Source: CAZJHX01 sp964545715 (lineage in GTDB: Bacteria; Myxococcota_A; UBA9042; GCA-2863065). From it: DNA of 64,000 nucleotides. The notes below the pieces were generated by a model. The model was not told the origin of the DNA, searched no databases, and was given only the letters and a program-made list of their open reading frames with translations. A program made the translations under genes and the position numbers. Shown here piece by piece: positions 1 through 7,683 of the stretch (the first letter of the stretch is position 1; each line of letters starts with the position of its first letter). The DNA lies in contig CAZJHX010000006.1 in NCBI GenBank assembly GCA_964545715.1, positions 62,001-126,000 of the forward strand, in the 5' to 3' direction.

Positions 1-1
1 C

Positions 2-577
2 ACCGAGGTGCCGATCGTCGTGCGCCACGGCGACGAGCGGCAGGCGTTTGAGCTGGCGCTGATCGAGAACATCCAGCGTCAGGATCTGAACCCGATCGAG
101 GAGGCCGAGGCCTTTCGCCGGCTGATCGACGAGCACAGCTATACGCAGGAGGCGCTGGCGCGTCGTGTGGGCAAGGACCGCACCACGATCACCAACGCCC
201 TGCGCCTGCTCAAGCTGCGCGCGCCTCTACGCGCTCAGCTGCTGCGGGGCGCTATGTCAGCCGGACACGCCCGCGCTCTGCTGGGCACCGACGACGACGC
301 CTTTCAGGACGACCTGGCCGCCCGCATCGAGCGGGAGGCGCTGAGCGTCCGCGTGGTCGAGCGCCTGGTCGCCGCGCACCGCACCAACAAGCCCCGCAAA
401 AAGACGGACCCGTTCCGCGCGGAGCGCCGTCGCTTGGCGACCGGGTTGGCGGATCACTTCGGCCGCAAGGTCGACATCCGCACCAAAACCCGCGGCAAGG
501 GCGGCACACTGGTGATCGCCTACGACAACGTCAATGACTTGAAAACGCTGGTGACCCAGCTCGGTGGGACGGTCTAA
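2..577 (+). CDS. parB: Chromosome partitioning protein ParB (5' end cut off)
   Basis: ParB/Spo0J binds parS sites near the origin and, with ParA, segregates chromosomes. The reading frame enters from the window edge, so the N-terminal CTPase/arginine-patch segment is mostly missing. What remains starts near the family motif ENIQRQDLNPIEEAEAF, continues into a helix-turn-helix (TQEALARRVGKDRTTITNAL) that reads parS, and ends with a basic linker and a C-terminal dimerisation segment, which is normal for chromosomal ParB. The 191 codons present fit a full protein of roughly 290 residues. parA is expected just upstream outside the window. A GTG at 8 exists but is internal, not a start. Confidence 0.93.
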   Translation, partial: TEVPIVVRHGDERQAFELALIENIQRQDLNPIEEAEAFRRLIDEHSYTQEALARRVGKDRTTITNALRLLKLRAPLRAQLLRGAMSAGHARALLGTDDDAFQDDLAARIEREALSVRVVERLVAAHRTNKPRKKTDPFRAERRRLATGLADHFGRKVDIRTKTRGKGGTLVIAYDNVNDLKTLVTQLGGTV

Positions 578-591
578 GGACCTTTAGGGGT

Positions 592-1293
592 CTAATTGCC
601 CGCCATCTGGGAGGCGGCGGTCGTCCACTCATTTTTGCTGAGCGTCCGCTTCTTGATGTCCGTCTTGCGCTGGTCGGTGTCGACCGCATCCAGCGCGATT
701 CGGGCGCCCAGCTGGGCGATCAGGTCCGCGTGGTCGGTGTCCTTGGGCAGCTCTTTCTTGGTGCCCTCGAACAGCTCATCGTAGTTCAGTGAGCCGTTCT
801 TCTTGTCGTTGTCCATCTTGTCGAAGTTAGCGCCCGCGGAGCGCGCCACGCTGGCCGCCGAGTCGCCCTTCTTCGCGCCTGGGGCAATGCTGGTCAGGAT
901 GTCGGCCTGGAAAGCCTGGAACTCGGGCCAGCCGACCTTGCCGTCCTTGTCCGTATCCAGCGTCTCCATCAGCTTGTCGGCCACGCCGCTGAGCTTCTTG
1001 CCGCGGAACCACTCGTCCTCGGCCAGCTTCAGGTTCTTGTCCAGGTAGTTGCGCAGCTGCGCGTTGGAGAAAGCCCGGCCTGCGGTGCCCTTGGCGTTGT
1101 CCGCGAGCCCCAGGATCCGGTTGAAGATGCGGCCGATCGGACCGACGACATCGGCGCCCTTGCCACTCATCTGTACGTTGGCCTGCTGCTGCTGGTACGA
1201 GCCGCCGGCAACCTGCGTCCGACCCGTCGTCGTCTTGGGCGACGGGTCTACAGTGGGCTGGCGAGCATCCTTCCTCGGCGCATAATCTGGCAT
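592..1293 (-). CDS. EF-hand calcium-binding protein
   Basis: A 233-residue protein with no signal peptide. Residues 113-124 form a canonical EF-hand loop (DTDKDGKVGWPE), so Ca2+ binding is likely there. A second loop near 161-172 (DNDKKNGSLNYDE) has one extra residue before the glycine, and a third stretch near 205-222 is still more degraded. The N-terminal 45 residues are polar and Q-rich. The ATG at 1293 is preferred over the upstream in-frame start at 1341 because a good promoter (TTGACA, 17 nt, TACGGT) ends 6 nt before it, which would put the longer start upstream of the mRNA. It converges with parB, only 14 nt apart. Partner and role are unknown. Confidence 0.75.
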   Translation of the reverse strand: MPDYAPRKDARQPTVDPSPKTTTGRTQVAGGSYQQQQANVQMSGKGADVVGPIGRIFNRILGLADNAKGTAGRAFSNAQLRNYLDKNLKLAEDEWFRGKKLSGVADKLMETLDTDKDGKVGWPEFQAFQADILTSIAPGAKKGDSAASVARSAGANFDKMDNDKKNGSLNYDELFEGTKKELPKDTDHADLIAQLGARIALDAVDTDQRKTDIKKRTLSKNEWTTAASQMAGN

Positions 1294-1299
1294 GCTTGT

Positions 1300-1328
1300 A
1301 CCGTACTGCGTCGCGCCGCACCTGTCAA
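1300..1328 (-). promoter_or_regulatory. Promoter of EF-hand gene, leaderless type
   Basis: Reading the minus strand, TTGACA (1328-1323), a 17-nt spacer, TACGGT (1305-1300), then 6 nt and the ATG at 1293. The expected transcription start falls on or next to the start codon, so the mRNA is predicted to be leaderless. Confidence 0.6.
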
Positions 1329-1394
1329 CCCATAAGCCCATATAAACACAGGGGTTTCTTGACCCCAGCAGGTGGGGTCAACTGTCATCTGTGC

Positions 1395-1423
1395 TTGACC
1401 ACAACGATTACGGCCACTACCGT
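1395..1423 (+). promoter_or_regulatory. Promoter of lipoprotein gene at 1431, leaderless type
   Basis: TTGACC (1395-1400), 17-nt spacer, TACCGT (1418-1423), then 7 nt to the ATG at 1431. The -10 keeps only the T1, A2 and T6 positions of TATAAT, like several others in this window. Confidence 0.5.
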
Positions 1424-1430
1424 CCGGGGC

Positions 1431-2603
1431 ATGTGCATACGGTCTGAGATGCTGCTCGTCACCGTGGCCACCGCCATGGTGCTGACGTCCCCCGGCTGCG
1501 CGACGTCGGGCACGGTCGGCACCGGCAAGGTGGTCAACGCGCCACCGAAGATGGGAAAAGCCGGCCTCACCGCATCCCAGCAGGACATGCTGGAGCGCGG
1601 CCCGGGGCGCCTGACGCTGCCCGCTATCGCCGAGCTCATCCCACAGGACGCATCCATGCGCGTTCAGCTGGAGTTGAACCCGCTGGTCCAGTCGGGTCTG
1701 GCCGAAGCGCTGATCGACGCCCTGCCGTCCGCCGGCAAAGCACGCTACGAAGCGCTCAACACAAAGACTGGCGTGGATCCCGTTCGCGCACTGGACGGAC
1801 TCACCTATTGGACGACGGGCGGCAGCGTTCAGGAAGGCAGCTACACGATGGCCGGCATGTCCCTGGTCTCGTCACGCACGCGCGCCGTCGAGCTCATCGG
1901 GTACTTCGAGGCCCTCGAAGAGGAGATGAAGGACGCGATGGGCGAGGACAAGCAGCCCGACTCCGCGTTTGAGGTCGTGGTCGGAGCGTCCGTGCCGGCC
2001 ACCGATGTCGCCCAGCTGATCGAAAAAACCCTCAAGGGCGTCACCGAGATCAAGCGCACCGAGCTGAGCCCGCGGGTCGCAATCCTGGCCGGACGCCAGG
2101 ACGACCGGCTGTTCTACGCCTACGTCTGGCCGCACGGCGTCCTGGCCGGCACGACCGCGGCGACCACCAGCGAGAAGCCACTGCATGCGGCCGCTCAGAA
2201 AGTGTACGAGTCCGTCAGCCGAATCGGTGATGCCGTCTCCGGCGCCGGCTCCATTCCCAGCACGCTGCCCACGCTCGAGGTCAACATCACGTGGAGCGAT
2301 CAGCCTCACTGGGTGCGGGCGGTCATCGACACCCGGGTCGCGGTCAGCTACGAGGGCTCGGCCGAGACGTTCGGCGGCACCGAGCGCGTGCAGTGGATGC
2401 TCAACGGCTGGCAGGACAAGCGGGACGCGCTGGTCAAGGACCTCTCCAACCGCACCTCGATCATGGGCAAGGAGCACTTGCGCGACCTGGCCCTGCAGGC
2501 GCTGGAAAACGGCGAGCTCAGCGAGACGGCGGACGGACTGCGCATCGAAACCGAGGTCGATGTCGACACGCTGATCGAGACCCTACGCGAGATCCAGCCG
2601 TAG
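1431..2603 (+). CDS. Probable lipoprotein of unknown function
   Basis: 390 residues. A hydrophobic leader ends in the lipobox LTSPGC (lipidated Cys near 23), so it is probably anchored in a membrane outside the cytoplasm. The mature part has no repeats and few cysteines, and resembles a globular alpha/beta protein; I recognise no domain. The ATG at 1431 is chosen because the promoter-like TTGACC/TACCGT pair ends just upstream; an ATG at 1449 would also give a usable signal peptide. The frame stays open upstream to 1296, but that part has no signal-like character. It is divergent from the EF-hand gene and convergent with the GST gene (4 nt apart). Confidence 0.7.
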   Translation: MCIRSEMLLVTVATAMVLTSPGCATSGTVGTGKVVNAPPKMGKAGLTASQQDMLERGPGRLTLPAIAELIPQDASMRVQLELNPLVQSGLAEALIDALPSAGKARYEALNTKTGVDPVRALDGLTYWTTGGSVQEGSYTMAGMSLVSSRTRAVELIGYFEALEEEMKDAMGEDKQPDSAFEVVVGASVPATDVAQLIEKTLKGVTEIKRTELSPRVAILAGRQDDRLFYAYVWPHGVLAGTTAATTSEKPLHAAAQKVYESVSRIGDAVSGAGSIPSTLPTLEVNITWSDQPHWVRAVIDTRVAVSYEGSAETFGGTERVQWMLNGWQDKRDALVKDLSNRTSIMGKEHLRDLALQALENGELSETADGLRIETEVDVDTLIETLREIQP

Positions 2604-2607
2604 CGTT

Positions 2608-3396
2608 TTAGATCACTCTGGAGCCCTGGAACTCCCGGTCTTCAGACATGCACACCCCGCGATGCTTTTCGTAGATCTCGCACGCCCACGTGATCGCGCG
2701 CCTCTGCGCGTAGGCGTCTCGGTGGGCCCGCGCCTCGGTCGGTAGCGAGTCCTGCAACCGATACGGTGTGAACGGCGGAGGCAGCAGCGGCGAGAGCATC
2801 GCAGCCGCCGTGAGATCGGCGATCGAGAAGGCGCCGCCAACCAGATAGCCGTCGCTCGCGATCTCCGACTCCAGCCGGTCCAGCGCGGAGTCCAGCTGGG
2901 CCTGGGCCTTGTCCATGCGGCGCGCCGTCAGCCCCATCGCGGTGCGCATCGCGATCCGAACGCCGGCGAACATAGCCCGGTAGGTGCGCCGGCGCCCGGA
3001 CCCGGACCCGACGCTGAGCAACGTGGACAGATAGCGCGTGTGCGGGAGCAGATGAAACAGCATGACCCGCTTGAGCGGCGGCCCCAGCTCCTCATCGCAG
3101 AAGTCCTCGATGCGCAGCGCACGCTCACGCTGGGTGTCCTTGCTCGGGTACAGGGCGGGCGTGGGATGGCGATCCTCCAGCGCTTTGATGATGCGCGTGG
3201 AGTCCAGAATCCGCTCGCCACCGCCGAACTCCAGCACGGGCACGTAACGCTGTCCAGTCATCGCCAGCATGCGCGGCAGGTGCGGCCCCCACAGCATGCT
3301 CTCGCGGTGCCAGGGCACGGTCTTGTAATCAAGCGCCCAGCGGACCTTCTCGCAGTACGGGGAGTAGCTGAACTGGTAAAGCGTCGGCGCGGCCAT
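2608..3396 (-). CDS. Glutathione S-transferase-like protein
   Basis: 262 residues with the soluble GST layout: an N-terminal thioredoxin-like domain (residues 1-80, with SYSPYCEKVRWAL at the active-site position and VPVLEFGGGERILDSTRII as the glutathione-binding cis-Pro/ESTRI-type region) and an all-helical C-terminal domain (GGAFSIADLTAAA, the usual structural motif). The SPYCEKVR motif suggests a Cys-type (omega/beta-like) active site rather than a Tyr/Ser one. Its ATG overlaps the rtcB stop codon (TGATG), so it is the last gene of the archease-rtcB unit. The frame extends upstream into rtcB to 3639, but homology starts only at MAAPTLYQF. The substrate is unknown. Confidence 0.85.
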   Translation of the reverse strand: MAAPTLYQFSYSPYCEKVRWALDYKTVPWHRESMLWGPHLPRMLAMTGQRYVPVLEFGGGERILDSTRIIKALEDRHPTPALYPSKDTQRERALRIEDFCDEELGPPLKRVMLFHLLPHTRYLSTLLSVGSGSGRRRTYRAMFAGVRIAMRTAMGLTARRMDKAQAQLDSALDRLESEIASDGYLVGGAFSIADLTAAAMLSPLLPPPFTPYRLQDSLPTEARAHRDAYAQRRAITWACEIYEKHRGVCMSEDREFQGSRVI

Positions 3397-4838
3397 CAGC
3401 CTTTCACTACCGCGAGCGGCTCCAACCGCGCCACCTTTCTTGCGATACCGGCGCCAACGATCACCTCCACCACGTCCGCCACGTCCTTGTAGGCCTCGGG
3501 AATCTCCTCGGCGACCGTCCGCTTGCTGTCGCTGCGAACCCAGATCCCCTTGTCCTGCAGCTCTCGAAAAATCGACCGCCCCGACGCCAGCTTCTTGGCC
3601 TTGGCCCGCGACAGGCGGCGACCTGCGCCATGACAGCACGACCCGAACGTCTCGCTCATCGCCTGCTCGGTGCCTGCCAGAACAAAGCTGTAGCGGCCCA
3701 TGTCGCCCGGCACCAGCACCGGCTGCCCCACCTTGCGATAGCGCCGCGGCACCTGCTCATGACCCGGACCAAACGCGCGCGTCGCGCCCTTGCGATGCAC
3801 GCAGACACGGCGCTGCTTGCCGTCGATCACGTGCTCCTCCCACTTGGCGATGTTGTGGCACACGTCGTAGACCAGCTCCAGTCCAAGGCTGGTCTGCGAC
3901 CGCCCGACGAAACCTGCCACCGCCTCGCGCACGAAGTGGGTCATCATCTGCCGGTTGGCGAAGGCGTAGTTGATGGCGCACGCCATGCCCTTGAAGTACT
4001 CCGCGGCCTCCGGGCTCTGCAACGGCGCCGCGCACAGCTGGCGATCCGGCAGCTCGATACCGTACTTCTTGGACGCCTTCATCATCCGGCGCAGCGAGTC
4101 GTCGCAGACCTGATAACCAAACCCCCGACTGCCGGAGTGGATCATCACAGTCAGCTGCCCTTCCGCCAGTCGATACGCGCGCGCCGCCTCGTCGTCGTAG
4201 ACCTGGGCAACCACGCCAAGCTCGCAGAAGTGGTTGCCGGAGCCGAGCGAGCCCAGCTGCGGCCGCCCCCGCTGGCGTGCCCTGTCGGAGACCGCGGACT
4301 CATCGGCGGAGCGAAAGCGGCCGCCCTCCTCGATCACGTCCAGATCCGCCGCCCGCCCGAAGCCGTTGTCGACCGCCCAGTGCGCGCCCTGGTGCAACAC
4401 GGCGCTCAGCTCGGCCTCGGTCAGCCGTCGCGGGCTGCGTGACCCGACGCCCGACGGAATCGCGCGATGCAGAGCCAGCGACAGGTCGTCCAGCCGGCCG
4501 GCCACCTCGTCGCGCGTCAGGTTGCAGCGCAGCAATCGCACGCCGCAGTTGATGTCGTAGCCGACGCCGCCTGGGGACAGCACGCCGTCCTGCTCGTCGA
4601 ACGCCGCCACGCCGCCGATAGGAAAGCCGTAGCCCCAGTGCATGTCGGGCATGGCGATCGAGTGCGACAGAATGCCCGGCAGGTGCGCCACGTTGGCCAC
4701 CTGCTCCGGGCTCTTGTCACTGCGGATGTCGCGCATCATGCGCTCGGACGCGAACACCAGGCCGGGTACGCGCATCTTGCCCTCGCGCGGGATACGCCAA
4801 CGATAGTCGTCCAGCTGTTGGAACTTGAGCTTAGACAT
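3396..4838 (-). CDS. rtcB: RNA-splicing ligase RtcB
   Basis: RtcB joins 2',3'-cyclic phosphate or 3'-phosphate RNA ends to 5'-OH ends using GTP and Mn2+, repairing cleaved tRNA or rRNA. The 480-residue protein spans the family end to end. Visible metal and active-site elements include GGVGYDINCGVRL (Asp95, Cys98), GSGNHFCELG (His203), SGSRGFGYQV, CHN near 328-330 and SCCHGAGR, whose His403 is the residue guanylylated in the family. It overlaps the archease gene by 8 nt upstream, and its stop is shared with the GST start. Some bacteria control rtcB through RtcR and sigma-54; no such activator is visible next to it here, so expression may be constitutive. Confidence 0.97.
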   Translation of the reverse strand: MSKLKFQQLDDYRWRIPREGKMRVPGLVFASERMMRDIRSDKSPEQVANVAHLPGILSHSIAMPDMHWGYGFPIGGVAAFDEQDGVLSPGGVGYDINCGVRLLRCNLTRDEVAGRLDDLSLALHRAIPSGVGSRSPRRLTEAELSAVLHQGAHWAVDNGFGRAADLDVIEEGGRFRSADESAVSDRARQRGRPQLGSLGSGNHFCELGVVAQVYDDEAARAYRLAEGQLTVMIHSGSRGFGYQVCDDSLRRMMKASKKYGIELPDRQLCAAPLQSPEAAEYFKGMACAINYAFANRQMMTHFVREAVAGFVGRSQTSLGLELVYDVCHNIAKWEEHVIDGKQRRVCVHRKGATRAFGPGHEQVPRRYRKVGQPVLVPGDMGRYSFVLAGTEQAMSETFGSCCHGAGRRLSRAKAKKLASGRSIFRELQDKGIWVRSDSKRTVAEEIPEAYKDVADVVEVIVGAGIARKVARLEPLAVVKG

Positions 4839-5247
4839 CGACGATCAGCCGAGCGAACCAGCCGCCGTCGCGCTCGTCCAGGCACAGGTCGTGGTAGGTG
4901 ACGCTCTTCAATTCGCTGGTGATGCGATCGGCGGCGTGCGGCTCTCCACACACCTGCGCGTCCAGTCCGTCCGCCGTCAGCACCGGGTCGCCGGACGCAA
5001 ACAGAAAGCCCTCGGTCACCGCCATGAAGAGCACCTCGTTCAGCCACACCACCAGTCTGTCCTCCGGGTCCAGCGCCGACAGAGACACGTGGCGCTCCGC
5101 CGTCGCTTCGATCGTGGCGTCATCGGTCAACTGGGCCACCAGCGCGCGAGCCCCGTGAGCCAGCAGCGCCGCCTGGGTCGGCGCCCACACCTCCAGCGCC
5201 AGATCCGCCGTGTGATCGATCGTCCGGTAGCCCATCTTCGCCGTCAC
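4831..5247 (-). CDS. Archease, RtcB cofactor protein
   Basis: Archease speeds RtcB guanylylation and multiple turnover. This 138-residue protein has the hallmark N-terminal IDHTADLALEVWAPT, the central hydrophobic strand WLNEVLFMAVTEGFLF and the C-terminal LIVDV, whose Asp is a metal ligand in the family. The start is taken as GTG 5247 because TACACT ends 6 nt upstream; a second start (MGYRTIDHT) lies 4 codons in. The 8-nt overlap with rtcB suggests translational coupling and matched expression. Confidence 0.95.
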   Translation of the reverse strand: MTAKMGYRTIDHTADLALEVWAPTQAALLAHGARALVAQLTDDATIEATAERHVSLSALDPEDRLVVWLNEVLFMAVTEGFLFASGDPVLTADGLDAQVCGEPHAADRITSELKSVTYHDLCLDERDGGWFARLIVDV

Positions 5248-5253
5248 GCCGCG

Positions 5254-5259
5254 AGTGTA
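5254..5259 (-). promoter_or_regulatory. -10-like hexamer of archease-rtcB-GST unit
   Basis: TACACT on the minus strand, 6 nt before the GTG at 5247. No clear -35 at 17-18 nt. It is consistent with a leaderless mRNA starting at the GTG. Confidence 0.35.
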
Positions 5260-5266
5260 CCGCGGC

Positions 5267-7042
5267 CTACCACGAGAAGGTCAGAAACCGCCCCATGCGG
5301 GTGCGCAACGCCTCCAACGCCGCTTTGGGGGCCGTCGAGCACAGCGTTGGGCCCGAGCACAGCTCCACGCGGTGGGCGGAGGCTGCATCCGCGATCCAGG
5401 CCGACCGGCTGCGGTAGGGAAAGTCCAGCCCGCCGACAAAGACGCGCTCGCTCCCAGCGACGTCGCCCAGCAGGGACGCCCCATTGGACCAGGTGCTGCT
5501 CGGCGCGGCCGGCTGCGGCCCCAGGCTCGCCAGGACGGTGGGCCACACGTCGACATGACCGGACAGGGTCAGCTCGCGAGGCTCCTGTGACGGAATGCAC
5601 AGCACCAGCGGCACGCGAATTCGCTCGTCGACAAACGTAGAGGCGGCGTGCCCCAGCAGCCCGTGCTCCCAGAACTCCTCGCCATGGTCGCCGGTCAGCA
5701 CCACGATCAGCTCACCACGCGCGACCTGCTCCGAAAATGCCGCGGTGATCTCGCCGAAGAGCGCGTCCACGTAGCCCACGGCGTTCTTGTACCGATTGGT
5801 GATCTTCTCGCGGTGCTCGGCGAGCGCGTCGTCACCTAGAAAGTGGTTGTAGTCGGACGCCATGACCGGCGTGAACCGCTCGTGCTCGGGCGGATACATG
5901 TAGTTGTGGTGCGTGGCGTTCAAGAACACGAAGAGAAAGAACGGCTGCGCGGCATCCCGCTCGGCAGCAAATGCCGTGACGCTGTCCACGACGCGCCTGT
6001 CGCCCTCGTGAGTCTTCTCGTCCAGAAACTCCTCGTAGTCGCCGAGCTGGTCGACGACGAATCCTGCGTCATTCCAGTCCTTCAGCGCCGACCCCGAGCG
6101 CCCCAGCGTCCGATAGCCGTTGTCCTCGAGCACCGTGAGCGGGTAGCTGGGCACCTCCTTGGGCGCAAACGGCGGAAAGTGATAGGAGTCCAGCCCATAG
6201 AGAAGCGCAAACGTCCCGAACTCGGTGGTGTGAGCGCCCGAGTAGTGGCGCTGTGACGTGATGCAGCCGTTGGCGTTGGCAAACGCGCGGGCGCGAGGCA
6301 TCAGCACATCGGTAAACGCATCTGCGCGCAGCGACTCGACCTGGACAAACACGATGGACGGGCGTCGGCTGAGCCGTGGCGACTCGCCCACGTCGCCCGG
6401 ATAGGCCACGCCCACCTCCTCCGGATCGAAGCCCGTCTGCCCGAAGACCAGCTGATACAGCGGCATCGCGTCGACCAGAAGCCTATCGCTCGCTGTGGGC
6501 TCACGCGGCCACAGCACGGCCGTGACGACCAGACAGGCCACCAGCAGCCCCCCGAGACCTGCCGCCAGTCGCCGAACAAGCCCGGCGCTGTCGGTCCGCC
6601 CGCTCAGACGCAGGCGCAGCACATGCATCAGCCCCAGCTCCGACGCCAACCCGACCACGACCAGCCCAAAGAACGCCAGCCACGTGCCGGTACCCAGCTG
6701 AAACTCGCGCCCCACGCCGGGGTTGTTCAGCGCGTCCAGGGACACCGGCGAGTAGAGATGCACCCCCAGCATCTCGTAGACCCGCACATCGATGAACATC
6801 GCCAGCGCCAGCGCAACCGCCAGCACCGCGGCCGCGCGTTCGCTGAGCGCGCCGACGGCGAAGATCAGCCCACCGGCAAGCAGCAGGAAGACGGCCGAGT
6901 ACGCGATAAAGGACGCCAGTGTCGCCGCGGACAGGGGATCGGTCGCCAGCCCGACAAGGCGCGTGAGGTGGTGGACGTACAACGCCAGATACAGCACCGC
7001 GTTGATGCAAACAAAGACAACAAGTGGAAGGCGCCGCCCCAA
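5267..7042 (-). CDS. Membrane sulfatase-fold protein, YejM/PbgA-like
   Basis: 591 residues. About five hydrophobic segments occupy residues 1-180, followed by a periplasmic alkaline-phosphatase-superfamily domain (225-591): SIVFVQVESLRADAF, HYSGAHTTEFGTFALLYGL and LTGDHGEEFWEHG, the last being the usual metal-binding Asp-His. Size and layout match YejM/PbgA/LapC, an inner-membrane regulator of LPS synthesis; LTA-synthase-type phosphotransferases are the alternative. The Thr pair in SGAHTTEFG sits where LtaS-type enzymes have their nucleophile, so catalysis is possible, unlike E. coli YejM. It lies 5 nt after the DsbA-like gene, in one minus-strand operon. Confidence 0.83.
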   Translation of the reverse strand: MGRRLPLVVFVCINAVLYLALYVHHLTRLVGLATDPLSAATLASFIAYSAVFLLLAGGLIFAVGALSERAAAVLAVALALAMFIDVRVYEMLGVHLYSPVSLDALNNPGVGREFQLGTGTWLAFFGLVVVGLASELGLMHVLRLRLSGRTDSAGLVRRLAAGLGGLLVACLVVTAVLWPREPTASDRLLVDAMPLYQLVFGQTGFDPEEVGVAYPGDVGESPRLSRRPSIVFVQVESLRADAFTDVLMPRARAFANANGCITSQRHYSGAHTTEFGTFALLYGLDSYHFPPFAPKEVPSYPLTVLEDNGYRTLGRSGSALKDWNDAGFVVDQLGDYEEFLDEKTHEGDRRVVDSVTAFAAERDAAQPFFLFVFLNATHHNYMYPPEHERFTPVMASDYNHFLGDDALAEHREKITNRYKNAVGYVDALFGEITAAFSEQVARGELIVVLTGDHGEEFWEHGLLGHAASTFVDERIRVPLVLCIPSQEPRELTLSGHVDVWPTVLASLGPQPAAPSSTWSNGASLLGDVAGSERVFVGGLDFPYRSRSAWIADAASAHRVELCSGPTLCSTAPKAALEALRTRMGRFLTFSW

Positions 7043-7047
7043 GGACC

Positions 7048-7647
7048 CTAGGAGGAGAGCATGGCCTCGATGAGCATGAGGCGGTCGTTGCCCCAGAACA
7101 TCGTGTCGCCCACAAAGAAGGTCGGTGCACCAAACGCGCCGCGCTTCACGGCCTCGTCGGTGTCCGCGCGCAGGCGGTCCTTGCTCTCCTGCTCGGCCGC
7201 GCCGGCCAGCACGGCGTCTGGGTCCAGGCCGACAGCGCCGGCGATCTCCGCGATGACGGTCGGGTCAGCGACGTTGCGATCCTGCACCCAATACGCCTCA
7301 TAAAGCGCGCACGCAAAAGGATCGACGGCGCTCTCGCCGCCGATGCGCCCCGAAGCGACAAGCGCCCTCTGGGTCATGAGGGTGTTGAGCGGAAAGCGCG
7401 ACGACATCTTGAACGGCACATCGTAGTGCCGGGCCCAACGCTGGAGATCCCCCAGCATCCATCGCGCCTTGGGCTGCACGCTGGCGGGCATGGTGTTGCC
7501 GCTGGCCTTGAAGACCCCGCCCAACAGGAACGGACGCCACCGAACCGGCGCGCCGGTGCGCTCGGACAGCGGCGCGACCTGAGTCGATGCCAGATAGCTG
7601 TACGGGGAGCCGATGTCGAAGAAGAACTCGATGGTCCGGTCGCTCAT
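7048..7647 (-). CDS. DsbA-family 2-hydroxychromene-2-carboxylate isomerase-like protein
   Basis: 199 residues of the GST-kappa/HCCA-isomerase branch of the DsbA fold. The active-site motif FFDIGSPYSYLAS has Ser where DsbA has its first Cys, and the cis-Pro motif GAFGAPTFFVGDTMFWGNDR is typical of HCCA isomerases. Such enzymes use glutathione to isomerise hydroxychromene carboxylate in naphthalene breakdown, but no other aromatic-degradation gene is nearby, so the true substrate is unknown. The ATG at 7647 is chosen over the upstream GTG/ATG options because the domain begins 4 residues later. It sits 36 nt after the glycosyltransferase gene and 5 nt before the sulfatase-fold gene. Confidence 0.87.
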   Translation of the reverse strand: MSDRTIEFFFDIGSPYSYLASTQVAPLSERTGAPVRWRPFLLGGVFKASGNTMPASVQPKARWMLGDLQRWARHYDVPFKMSSRFPLNTLMTQRALVASGRIGGESAVDPFACALYEAYWVQDRNVADPTVIAEIAGAVGLDPDAVLAGAAEQESKDRLRADTDEAVKRGAFGAPTFFVGDTMFWGNDRLMLIEAMLSS

Positions 7648-7683
7648 GGCGGCCGATACTACCATACGGGGCGGGGCGCCGAT

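Noticed and set aside
578..591. Terminator between parB and the EF-hand gene
   Set aside because: GACC/GGTC can pair over only about 4 bp and no U tract follows.
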